A stretch of 64,000 bases of DNA from the NCBI GenBank assembly GCA_037951105.1, contig JBAMJV010007650.1, forward strand, positions 1-64,000, given 5' to 3'. Position 1 is the stretch's first letter. Every line of letters starts with the position of its first letter. The notes below the pieces were generated by a model. That model made no database searches, was not told where the DNA came from, and saw only the letters and a program-made list of their open reading frames with translations. Of the stretch, positions 24,397-35,370 are shown in pieces. Source of the stretch: Echinarachnius parma. Its lineage: Eukaryota; Echinodermata; Echinoidea; Clypeasteroida; Echinarachniidae. The position numbers were made by a program, and so were the translations under genes.

Positions 24397-26000
24397 GGTT
24401 CACTCGCTTACTCACCCTCACTCTCATGAACTTACAATGCTCTTTGCATTGTATTGTGGGAAAAAAACTATGGTGTGATCATTTGAAGTAGAAACACTTT
24501 CACCCCCTACATGCTGGTTATCATTGGTTCAAAAAGGTCCTAACACGTTTTTTTTGGTTGGTTAATTTATGTAGATAGTTATTACTGTTATGTAATATGT
24601 TTGCATTAGTATAGATTTAACTTTAGTCCTTTTATTTCATATTTCTATTTTAAACATTGAGTAAAACCTCTACAAAAGTCAAGAAGGGCTTATAACTATA
24701 AGCTTTTGGTTACATCAGAATTTTCATCAGAGTCTGAGAGGTCATTGCACCTATTCAGAGGTCATTGTACTTTTGATGAAGAGTCTTTAATGATCACAAG
24801 CTTCTTGTGAAGAATAAACTTCTTGACTGATATTTTACTACAAAGTTTTTTATTGTGGATTAGCATTTTTCTGCATTTTTTTTGAATATTTAATTTTCAT
24901 ACTTGCCATTTTAATTTTTTTTTTTACAATGTCCAATTTTCGTTTTGCCTTGCAAAGATGGCCAGTTTCCCCACAGCTCTAACCTCTGACCTTTGACCTA
25001 ACTTTCCTGGTTATGGGATACTAACACCCTGGTGGTAGGCTGGGTTACCCCATCCCCCTCCCCCCCCCCCCCACGCCCCTTGAAACATAGCTTTCTAGTA
25101 ATATAACTTGATAATTGATCACATAATTTGTTTCTTTATCGTCATCCAACTGATACCTTTTTTTTAAACTCGAACATGACAACCTGGTGATAGTGGGATA
25201 ATCCTTTATATTACAACCTCCTAGAATAAAAAAATATGTCAATTTAAAACTTCACCAATATCATCTCATTTTTTCCATGTTGGCATTGAATTTACACTAT
25301 TTGGAAGTTCATCATAAAACATCGTAATAAAGCATAACCATCCTCCTGATCATCCTGATTATTTAATATCAAATATAAATGTATTAATATCATCCTGAAT
25401 TAATCACTTTTAGCAATATCCATATTATACACGCAACATTTCATATCTCCTGAAAAAAAAGAGTCATAAACATTGAAATCATATTCAAAACACTTTTCAT
25501 GAACGATAGTTTATTTTAAAAATTTAATTTTCGAGCCGGACAGATTTTGTTCTAAAAATATCTGATTTAACATATGAGATGTAAGATGACATATAAGATA
25601 ATGATGTTGAACATTGCTGCTTTATTTGAAACTTAAAGGCCTAACCAGATTATTGCATGATGCTTACTATAACACAATAAGCTTCTAACTAAATACTAAA
25701 ACAATTACAATGACAATGACAAAATCCATGTCATTAATACTGTATTTTTTTCTATTTTATTCACTTTTTTCGCTACAAACAGGCACACAAAAGCTGCGAT
25801 CCCGACCCTGTCTTTGCACACAAAAGAACGAACCCATCCAAAACTGGCCACCCGACCAAGCCCCATGCAGCGCGGCATCTCACAGTCACAAGCAAGTCGG
25901 CCGACCCACGACCCTCGAACCTCGATAGCAACCCCCAGGGCCCCCCTGCAGCAAAGCTAGGTCTAAAGGTCAAATGTCATGGTATGGTATGAACTTTTGG
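24397..26000. other. No recognised gene
   Basis: A poly-C tract at 25055-25072 and a C-rich patch at 25795-25950 (open frame 25710-25928, no domain) are the only departures from AT-rich background. Confidence 0.35.
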
Positions 26001-26250
26001 GGTCAGGGGTGAAACCTCGCACCAGGTTCAAAGGTCAAAAGTTAGTGTATGGTATGAACTTTATAGGGTCAGGGGTGAAAGGTCACACCAGGTCCAAAGT
26101 CATGGTATGGTATGAACTTTATAGGGTCAGGGGTGAAAGGTCACACCAGGTCCAAAGTCATGGTATGGTATGAACTTTAAGGTCAGGGGTGAAAGGTCAC
26201 ACCATGGTATGATATGAACTTTCGGTGTTAGGGGTGAAAGGTCGTGAACC
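26000..26250. repeat. 58 bp minisatellite with DR1-like motifs
   Basis: About four units of ATGGTATGGTATGAACTTT, AGGGTCAGGGGTGAAAGGTC, ACACCAGGTCCAAAGTC at a 58 bp period. GGGTGA-A-AGGTCA is a good DR1 nuclear-receptor pattern. Confidence 0.8.
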
Positions 26251-26815
26251 AAGCATACACCAGACTAGGGACATTTTGAACCTACCCACTGTATGTTACT
26301 TGATGTACACAGTCATATTTATACAATGTAGTAAATATCTGGGAGGGTTCACAAATTGATGTATATATCATTGAGAATAAAGAGTATAATTAAGTAATTA
26401 TGATTATGATTATTAGTGTCATTTCTTTGATAGGCACTTCTCTAAACACTGCAATGAAATGAAATTTGAGCCGTGGATATGAGAAATGATGTTAATAATT
26501 ACAATTACTACATCACACTTTTTATTCAGTGGTTAATAATGTAATGATATCATAATGTTGACCAATAATTCCTAAATTATATCATAATTATGAATTATGT
26601 GCAGCTGTGTTATGCGGAGAATACATGGTGTGTATAATAGTTATTGGTGTCTATGAAAGCAAAGTATTACAATTATAAGGTGAGGATTTGTAAAATTTAG
26701 TCAAAGGTTTTATTTGTCAAAAAGTTGAAAAGCAAAGAACCAGTATCTCCTTGCATATTATAAAGAGAAATAAATTATGGAATGTGGAATGTGTTGTAAT
26801 TTCTTAAAGTATATG

Positions 26816-27257
26816 GCTGGTATTTTACTAAATTATTTAACTTAAGCTAGATTAATAAAGACAGAAATTACAAGTAAGAAGTTTTAAAATTTCACACCTG
26901 TGGAATTTGGTAGCACATTGATGGTTGTCATGCACCACCTCTGCTTGTTTCTCCTCATTAGACACCCAGACAAATGTATGCTTGACATTCCAATCAAATG
27001 GTTTAACATTTCACCAGTAATATCATGGTCTTTTGATCTGAGGATTAAACAAAAAACATAATATTACTGGTGACTTGTTGAACCATTTCATTGGAATGTC
27101 AGTCTGAGGAGAAACAACTGGCATATATATGGTGGTGCATGGCAACCATCAATATGCTAGATAAATTCCACATGTGTGGAATGATTTTTACTTGTTACCG
27201 GTAATTTCTGTCTTTTGAGTCTAGCTTTAGTTGATAAATTTAGTAGACTAATTGCCA
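26816..27257. mobile_element. ~440 bp foldback (long inverted repeat)
   Basis: Outer arms CTGGTATTTTACTAAATT and AATTTAGTAGACTAATTGCCAG, then AGCTAGA/TCTAGCT, AGACAGAAATTAC/GTAATTTCTGTCT, TGTGGAATTTGG/ATTCCACATGTG, GGTTGTCATGCACCACC/GGTGGTGCATGGCAACC and CCAGTAATAT/ATATTACTGG. The arms extend to a short loop near 27050. Confidence 0.85.
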
Positions 27258-28774
27258 GTGTTCAATCATGTGCACAATCAATCGGATATAAAACAAAATG
27301 AAAGATATTTGTATATTGATACAATGTGATACAAGTTAAAAGCAAATCTTTATTAATTCTTCACATATGGGTTCTGATTACCTAAGAAAGCTTAAATTCT
27401 TGTTTAATGAAATTAGGGTTTTTGAAATTATTTTACTTATAACATTTGAATGTAAGTAATGTTTGATTTGATATTATTTTATTTCATTTTATTGTCCAAA
27501 TAAGTGGAAATTCATTTTCTTAATGTTGCAATTGTGATTTTTTTTTCATGACTGGGTGCAAGATTTATTTTCAATTTGTCAAACTCATGATCATCAGCAA
27601 TTTCTGACAACTCTTTCTTATTCCATGAAATTTACTATGTGTTATGATTGATGGAAGTTAAATATGTTATAATTATTGATTAAAGTCAGCCAATGGATAT
27701 GAACAGTTGTTCATGAATCAATTACAGAATATGCTGATAAAAGTCACACACAACAGAGCCGTGCACTAGCTTATTAAAAAATTAAGGATGTTTTCTTACG
27801 GTGAGCGCCTAAATACCCCCTGTTTTTACCTAATACACTTCAATACCTGGTTTGAAGCTCACTTACAATTGTTGCTGCTATGTGAGGCTAGACCTTGGGC
27901 AAGCTTTCAGATTATTATAAGAAATGCAAACAAATGTGAATAAATCAGTAAATAGTTTTAATAACAATATTTATAATAACAATAAAGGCTGCTAGTGTAT
28001 GTTCATCACTTAAATTGGGTTTTTGTTTCTTCTGGAAATGCTCATTTGCTAAGGATGCAAATAGCATAAAATATGAACATTCTTTTTGATTAATGCAAAT
28101 AAAAACCATATCAGTATTGTTTAATTTTGTTTTAAAGTGACATTAATTTCAGTCAACAGTACCACAAAAAGGGTAACTGTAAACAAAAAATTGAAAATTT
28201 ATTTGTGAAATGTGCATGGGCAAGGTTCCTGTGAAAAATTATTGATTTATTGATTGATATCAAACGGTATAAACTGTAAAATAACTTGGTGTCAGTATGT
28301 AATTCAACCGTTTTGAATACTTAGTAAAGAACATGGGTGTCTTTGCTTTCAAGTAGGATGGTAATTCCTTTATTTTTGTGGTTTCACAAGATTTTGACAG
28401 TGCTTAATCTGGTTGATCTATCTCGGACGTAAAATCCAAATAATGTACATGTCTTTGTCACTTCTGCGCTGCTTAAATTCCTACTTTTTCACTGATTTAA
28501 TGCATATCTATATCTATAGTATATGTGAATAGTGACACATCTTTATTTTGTTCAAAGTTATTATTTTTCTCATGATAAGTGTTTTTGTATATATTGAGCA
28601 CTTGGAAAATAATTTGTTTTTATTTTGTACATGTGTTATGATTATGTACCTCATTTATGAACAATCATTCATAATTCATGATATTGTCGTTTATGTTCTC
28701 TATTTGCCAGATGAATTCTACCAAAATATTGCCATAATTAAACATTGTTCTAATCATTTGCTGTTATTATTATG
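27258..28774. other. AT-rich, nothing recognised
   Basis: No coding or repeat signal that I can support. Confidence 0.35.
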
Positions 28775-28849
28775 TTTATTATTTTAATTTGTATTATTAT
28801 TATTATTATAATTATTATAATTATTATAATAATGATACTAATTACTATT

Positions 28850-28881
<32 letters not shown>

Positions 28882-28921
28882 CATTATTTTTATTATCATT
28901 ATTATTATTATTATTATTATG

Positions 28922-28954
<33 letters not shown>

Positions 28955-29040
28955 GTTATAATTAATTATAATTATTATTATTAATTTTATTTTTAATTAT
29001 CATTACAATTATTATTATTATTATTGTCATCATGATTATC
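28775..29040. repeat. (TTA)n microsatellite
   Basis: About 260 bp of ATT/TTA repeats with interspersed ATC and AAT; an open frame of Ile residues across it is meaningless. Confidence 0.97.
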
Positions 29041-29590
29041 ATTTTGTGATGTACTGTGATGTATTTGAATGTTAAGTCAACATTTGTTTTGTTTAATTGT
29101 TTATTTGTTTATGATAATCAACTCACAGAGACAAATTCAAGCCTTGAATGACAAAAGTAAAATATCTTTCATCTTGTAAATTCCAGAACCATTTATTGCA
29201 GTTTAACCCATTTAGAGCACTATCAGAGACCTATCGATCTATGCTCTGTGGAAATTGTGTGTTATACTAAAATAATCATGACTCCAATCGGTTAAATGTA
29301 GCATTTTATTCAAGATGGGTTAATTTATGCGCCTGTATTATCATAAACGGGTCCTCTGATTCGCAAGGTTATTTTAGTAGATGGATGAAAATTTAACACA
29401 CTATTGGTATGATTAAATAATCCCTAATTTAGTCCGCCATGGGGCTCAGGGTGTTTTAACCCCGAAAATGTTAAAAAAAGAACTCCCGAAAATCACAAAA
29501 GAGACCCTTTAAATTTGCATAGAATGAAAAGCAAAACAAATTTGATAGTGCTGTTGATTTGCAGGCAAGCTTGAAAAGTTGCTCTTGAAA

Positions 29591-30784
29591 AAATACTTTT
29601 TTTTCCCCCTGCACCTACCACTCCCATTTCTTACCCTGTCTAGTAAGTCAGCAGTAGATGGCGCTATTCAACACAAATTATGTATAATATCCATTTTGCC
29701 ACACGTTGGACAAAACTTGGCATTCTTTACAGTTGTTATGACGTTTCAGCAAAGAATTCTCGATAATGTTAGCGATGAATCCATAATTTTCCAATAACAA
29801 TATTGAAATTTGAATAAAACAATGACAATGTTATTTGCTGAAGAGGGTAATAAACAGGTTAGGATAGTTATTGCCGAACATTGATTGTAAATATAGATAA
29901 AAACACTGTTGTCATATTGAGAACAGTATGGAAGCTAGTTGTCTTGAGTAATTAATTGCATAGAATATTATGATTTATATACTCATCAAGTTATTTATTA
30001 AATATCATCTCTCTGATTAAACTTGCCATTGAAGCGTATATCCAAAATTAATAATCACACAGCACACTAATTATCTAGACCGATCTAGTTTAAATTAATT
30101 AATCACAATTTATTCACAGTAAATATTAATTATTTATCCTATTAATGTAATTTCTATAGATTATTTACATGCATGTAGTTGAATGAAGCAGGAGCTTGCC
30201 TTTGCAATAGAATTAGAAAATCCAAAACAGCATGTTTCGCTGCCTGATGATTTGGAAACATGCAAGATATTCAGTGGCAAAGAAGCGCCCGGGGGCATGA
30301 TGGGGAATGTGAATAATTTAATAAAAAAAATAATTACAAAACATACCCCCCCTGAACAATATTACGTAAAGATATATGACAGTAGTGTATGTATACAAAA
30401 CCAATTGGATAAACAAAAACTTGCAATCTCCTATTAAATCTACAATAGTTCAAATCAAAGTTTTCCACTTTTGATTTGTTAAGGTTGTCTTCAATCTATA
30501 CATGTTGTCTCTGTTCAGTGTGTGTCACATATTTGTTGCTGTATTGTTGTGCCTCTGAATAAAAATGGCTTGAGAATTATGTTCAAAGCAAAAGCTATAT
30601 GATTCTTTTGTGTAGTTCTTTTTAAGGTAACTTTTAATAACCCCCGTTCAAGTATAGTTTGATGCATATTTCACAGTATCCTGTTCGAATATTTTTGGGA
30701 CTATAGTTCTGAATGAGTAAATATTTGGATGATGAGGTAAGAAAATTTGTTTCTGTTTTTATGAATGCATACCATATGTATTGA
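29591..30784. other. Intergenic; one unexplained 84-codon open frame
   Basis: 30183-30437 + opens MKQELAFAIELENPKQHVSL and later GKEAPGGMMGNVNNLIKK. The first 120 nt are GC-richer than surroundings and could be an exon relic, but I recognise no family and see no matching exon. Confidence 0.25.
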
Positions 30785-30837
30785 GATGTATGTATGGGTG
30801 TGTGTGGGTGTGCGTGTGTGCGTGCGTGTGTGTGCGC

Positions 30838-30872
<35 letters not shown>

Positions 30873-30990
30873 GAGGGGATAAACTGTTGGATGTGTGTGT
30901 GCACGTGTGTGTGTGTGTGTATGTGTGTGAAGAGGGGATATACTGTTGGATGTGTGTTTCTTTGTGTTTTGTTTGGGTGCGTGTGTTTAT
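30785..30990. repeat. (TG)n microsatellite with AAGAGGGGATA duplications
   Basis: TG/CG repeats interrupted by GAAGAGGGGATAYACTGTTG-GATGTGTGTG, a block also found at about 31097. Confidence 0.95.
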
Positions 30991-31180
30991 GTGTGTCCTT
31001 ATTCTTGTATCTCATTAAAGTGAGGACAGCTAGATCACAATGATATACATTGGACCTCGGAATAAGAATAGTTGTCAATTTCAAACAATGATGTGAGGAG
31101 GGGATATACTGTTGGATGTGTGTGTGAGTGTTTCTTTGTGTTTTGTTTGGGTGCGCGTCCCGGGGGGGGGGGGGGGTCTG

Positions 31181-31688
31181 TCATAGAAAGGGGGGTATCA
31201 TGGGTGACCAAGGACTTGCCAAAAGCACCCTAAACGAGTATTTGCGTGGTACAAAAAATACACCCTAAGTAAGTATGATTATCAGTAATTTGATACCCTA
31301 AGCAAGTAATCAATTTTTTGTAAACCCCTAAGCAAGTATTTTTGATACCCTAAGCAAGTAATCAATTTTTTGTAAACCCCTAAGCAAGTCACAACTATAT
31401 TTGATACCCTAAGCAAGTAATCTTTTTTTTGTAAACCCCTATTAAAAGCAAGTGATAACTATTTTTGATACCCTAAGCAAGTAAGCTGAGTTTTTGAGAC
31501 CCTAAACGAGTAATTCATCTTTTTGAGACCCTAAACGAGTAATTTATCAGCCTAAAAAAGATACCCTTTTTCCTGATTTTGGGTGATATTGAGACCCTAT
31601 TCGAGATACTCGAGTATCTCGCCTGATCGTAAAAAACCACCCTAATTACTCGTTTTCTTGGTCACGCATGATACCCGCCTTTCAATGA
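31181..31688. mobile_element. TIR element filled with CCCTAAGCAAGTA minisatellite
   Basis: TCATAGAAAGGGGGGTATCA-TGGGTGACCAAG at left pairs with CTTGGTCACGCATGATACCC-GCCTTTCAATGA at right. The interior is about a dozen units of ACCCTAAGCAAGTA or ACCCTAAACGAGTA spaced by T-rich linkers. Confidence 0.8.
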
Positions 31689-31787
31689 GGACATGTGCTC
31701 TTGTACGTAAGGACTGGCAAACCGGGATACACACTGGTGTACACACCGGGCATATCCCTGTTTTCTGAACAGCCCATAAAGTGCTTC

Positions 31788-32300
31788 AGGGATAGTTCAG
31801 TTTTGGTATAGAGGGCGCTTCAAGAAATAATTTTTTTTGTGAGGTAATGAAAAACTGAGCGTCAAATTTGAAAGAGCATACAATTTCAATGACAGAATGA
31901 ACTTTATTTAATCGGTTCAGAAACAGCTGAAAAATCAATAGATATATCCGATTCTAATAAATGTTGGATCCCACATTTATTCAATGAATTACATTTTTTT
32001 TTAAATGCATATACTTTTTCCAAAATTTACAGAAGAGGTTTTTCAATAGGGGTTGATGATCTCTCTATTTAATCATTATTTTAACAAATTGTCACATGCA
32101 AAATTTCTTATAAAAAATGGTTGAAACCAATGCGATTTTAGAGAGTGCTCTATTGTGTTTTAACAGCTAGTTTGAATGATACTTTTTACGTAGTCATTTG
32201 TAATTTTGTGTACCTTTCGAGCATGCATGATGGAGTTATAACTATTAGTTTGTAATGTTGTGGTGCAGGTTTTGGTTACGAAAATTTAGTTTGACCCAAA
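31788..32300. mobile_element. Diverged AGGGATAGTTGAG-family element, reversed
   Basis: Left end GGGATAGTTCAGTTTTGGTA then TAGAGGGCGCTTC; right part GTGCAGGTTTTGGTTACGAA. It is the reverse orientation of the copy at 45781 and abuts the MITE at 32303. Confidence 0.65.
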
Positions 32301-32302
32301 CT

Positions 32303-32741
32303 GTACCTTACACCACAAAACGACCGTTATGTCGCGGATATAGTTTCTCTGTTATTGGCTGAAATAGTCAAATTCGGTTAAAAATATGACATTCAACATT
32401 TTTGTATTTCCTGAATGAAGGTATCTAATTAATCTACCTTCTGTGAAATTTTGATCGTCAGAAATCATGTTTAAATATGTTTTTTCATTGAATAAAAATT
32501 ATCAGATTACAGTGCTTGAATGGACGCCAATCTTTAAAGTGGCCCATTTCTCCCTTGTTTAAGAACTGCTTTAGCCATTTTCCAAATCTTTGCCACTCAT
32601 TTTCAGAGGGTTTGCCTCGTCTAAATATGACAAATTATATACCATTCTAAAGGTAATGAATTGTAATGTCATGTGACAGTGATCATCAGCATTATGATTT
32701 CCCCCGACTTATTGGTCGTTTTGTGGTGTAAGGTCACATAT
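32303..32741. mobile_element. MITE (TGACCTTACACCACAAAACG family), copy 1
   Basis: Left CCTTACACCACAAAACGACC, right GGTCGTTTTGTGGTGTAAGG. About 440 bp, non-coding; nearly the same sequence recurs reversed at 48768-49198. Confidence 0.8.
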
Positions 32742-32749
32742 GTCATTTT

Positions 32750-33000
32750 TATTTGTATTATTATTATTATTATTTATTCGACCAAAAAGCATATTAATAC
32801 AATGTAAAATACAACACAATTATTAACATATATGCACATAATACAAAAATACAGGTTACAAAAAGATAATAGACAAAAGAAAATAGTGAGGAGCAGTATG
32901 TGGGCCAGGGTTCACAAAAGTAAAGTACATGATCACTGTAAGTAATTTCCCTAGGGCATGTGAACCCTCACACACTGGCTCCAGAAGATGCAGCATTACG
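32750..33000 (-). mobile_element. Probable non-LTR retrotransposon 3' end
   Basis: Plus-strand ATT repeats followed by TTATTCGACCAAAAAGCAT and an AT-rich stretch resemble the tail of the element at 49740, but no coding fragment is recognisable. Confidence 0.4.
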
Positions 33001-33900
33001 GAACATAAATAACAATAATTTTATACGAAGATGGTTTAAAAATTATCTATCAACGTCCAAATATAACTAAATTATCTTAACCACATTGAATAGAGAATAA
33101 ATTGATGAAATGATTCTATCAATTAATGTGGCTCATATTTATATGGATATAAGGAAAATATATTATGTATATGTTCGCATTGGACATTAGTATTACCGCT
33201 CCATCGACTATTTATGATAAGACCCAGCAGACTGTAAAATAGTAAGGAACAATAGGCCTACTAAAGCTAAGTTGCATATTTATTGCAACTTAATGACCTT
33301 GGTAGTCAAATGAGCCTATTGAATAGAGAGGATAGACGACTTTAAAAGGAAAAGGAATGTAGGGAAAGGTGAAAGAATGGCAGCATCTTTGACACTCTAG
33401 ATGGCAGACTGTTCCAGACTCTAGGCAAACGACGTGATGGCAAACAAAAAAGAGATTGTGTCCTGGAAGTTAGATGCTGAAACGTCAAACTATCAGGGTG
33501 TTTGAAAGATATCTCTGATTAGAGATCCAGAAATTGATGACTGACTTAGGGATTCTTGTTCATAGTACACGATTTGCAAAATGATTAAGTAATGCACATG
33601 TGCAATGTATAGTAGGCACATTTATGCCAGGGGGGCTTTGGGTTTTTTGCCCAAACGTCAATCCTTCCTGTTTTTAACCTGACAAGCAAAATAAATAAAC
33701 AAATCTTTAGCAGCCTAAAAATGAAGCAATGGAAATTTGAAAAGATTTAGTCCAGAAATTTCATGACAGTTTGAGATAGGTTTGCCCTAATTTGAGGTGT
33801 GCTCGGGAGCCTAGTAAAACGAGAGGAGGAAAGAAGGAAATAAAAGCAATTAGTTCTCTGTGCTAAATTAATTGTATTTCTGTGCTAAATTTTTTGTAGA
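33001..33900. other. Region upstream of CFAP97
   Basis: No gene seen. TTGACACTCTAGATGGCAGA and neighbouring GC-moderate sequence at 33380-33560 may be an old repeat fragment, perhaps retrotransposon-derived on the minus strand. Confidence 0.3.
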
Positions 33901-33940
33901 GCGCCATCTCGTGACAAATATGCTTCACTTTTCCCATTAG

Positions 33941-33963
33941 TGACGTCACAGTTGCTACAACAC
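33941..33963 (+). promoter_or_regulatory. CRE palindrome and RFX-like half site upstream of CFAP97
   Basis: TGACGTCA at 33941-33948 is a perfect CRE palindrome, followed at once by GTTGCTACAACA, which has a GTTGCYA half site of the RFX X-box and a weaker second half. RFX factors drive ciliary genes, which fits the gene starting 110 bp downstream. Position relative to the true transcription start is unknown. Confidence 0.45.
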
Positions 33964-33972
33964 ATATTCAAG

Positions 33973-34026
33973 ATGCCTTTTGGAAATCGGACGAAACCGT
34001 TACATCTCATCGGTGTTTTCTGCTGA
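33973..34026 (+). other. Short upstream ORF (17 codons) before CFAP97
   Basis: ATG 33973 opens MPFGNRTKPLHLIGVFC then TGA at 34024-34026, 45 bp before the main ATG. If inside the 5' UTR it could damp translation. The transcript start is not known. Confidence 0.35.
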
Positions 34027-34071
34027 ATTACATCGTATTTTGTTAATTTTCGATAAAATATTAATCGCACA

Positions 34072-35370
34072 ATGGATTTCGAAGGTATTCCCGAGCCTAT
34101 CGACTTTGACTTTTTTGACGAAGGACAGTCATCGGAGCGCAATGGCCGTTCGAATTCTCCGGACTACAGCAGCAAGCCAGTTCGTCCTTCCAGCGGAAAG
34201 CGAAGCAAGAGTGCACGGGGAAATGACGGGGAGCATGACCGTGAATCAGTGCGTAGTGCGACGAGCAGCCGCAGCAGCGTCAGTGTCAGAATTCCGACTG
34301 CAACGCCAACACACGATGATGGGAATGACGCCGATTATTACTCGGATGACTTTGATGAGAGTGATCAAAAGGACAGATACAAGGAAAAGGGTGATGACAC
34401 TTTCCGTTTTAAAGATGATATCGGAGCTTTGAAAAGTAAAACAAAAAATAAAACTGATGCGCGTTCAAATTCAAAATCAAATTCAAAATCAAACAAGGAC
34501 AAGGTTAACGAGCGTGAATCATCCTCAAAGTCAAACTCAAAAAGTGCCATGAAATCACGACCAAAATCTTCAGCCCCGAGGAGGCAACAGAGATCACGCT
34601 CAAATAGTTCAAGTTCATACTCGTCTGAAACGGACAGCACTGCGAGCGAGAGCTCAAGTTTCACTTCGGAGTCTAGTTGTAAATCAAGCCGAAGTGGGCG
34701 AGACAATGAAAGCGTAACCAGTGTTTCTCCGCTGCAGAGCCCGGCAAGTTCGCCGATTCCAAAACTCGAATATGATCAACAGGAAATGGAGCGGGACACA
34801 GAGAAAATGCGCAGTGTCAGATTTGTGGAAGATGATGAAACGGATGAGAGATACTCTTCAAGAAGCGCCAACGACAAAAGCGGGAAAGGAAGACCCAAAT
34901 CGTCGAAAGCTCGATCGAGACCGAAATCCAGTTCCGTCAAGACGCCTGGCTATTCCCACTACGGAGATGAAGCTCCCCTGCGAGCGACCGAAGCAAATGA
35001 GCTCAGCATGCTGCTCAGGGCCGTGCTTGAATTAGACGAAACACCGCAATCGTCAGAACTTGCCGCCCTGCACAACGATTTAAGGAAGCCGCTCTCGGGG
35101 AAGCGCAAGAACCGTCCGCAGTCGGCGCCCATGTCAACCATGCCCCATCAGCGTATGAACATGTCATTTAGTAACGATGAGGTTTCGCGTATCGACAGGG
35201 AGAACAGGAGGCTGCTGGAGAGGATAGTGGGCCGGTCGACTCAAGCCCCTGCCCCTGGGCCCGGCTCAGCATCTGGCACCAGACCAAGGACAGCCATCGA
35301 GCACAAGCCCACGAGTCACTCGGCCGTCAAAAGGCAGCGGGAACAGAGGAGGATAGAGATGGAAAATATG
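34072..35370 (+). CDS. CFAP97: CFAP97 exon 1 (433 codons)
   Basis: Starts at ATG 34072 (MDFEGIPEPID) and ends ...RRIEMENM at donor ATG|gttagt. The open frame runs 22 codons into the intron to a stop at 35437-35439. A short upstream ORF precedes it. Composition is rich in Ser, Arg and Lys, typical of the disordered middle of this family. Confidence 0.88.

Noticed and set aside
28772..28984. Ile-rich open frame
   Set aside because: Translation of a (TTA)n microsatellite.
30701..31084. His/Thr-rich 127-codon minus-strand open frame
   Set aside because: Translation of a (TG)n tract.
34365..34706. 113-codon minus-strand open frame
   Set aside because: Antisense shadow of the Ser/Lys-rich part of CFAP97 exon 1.
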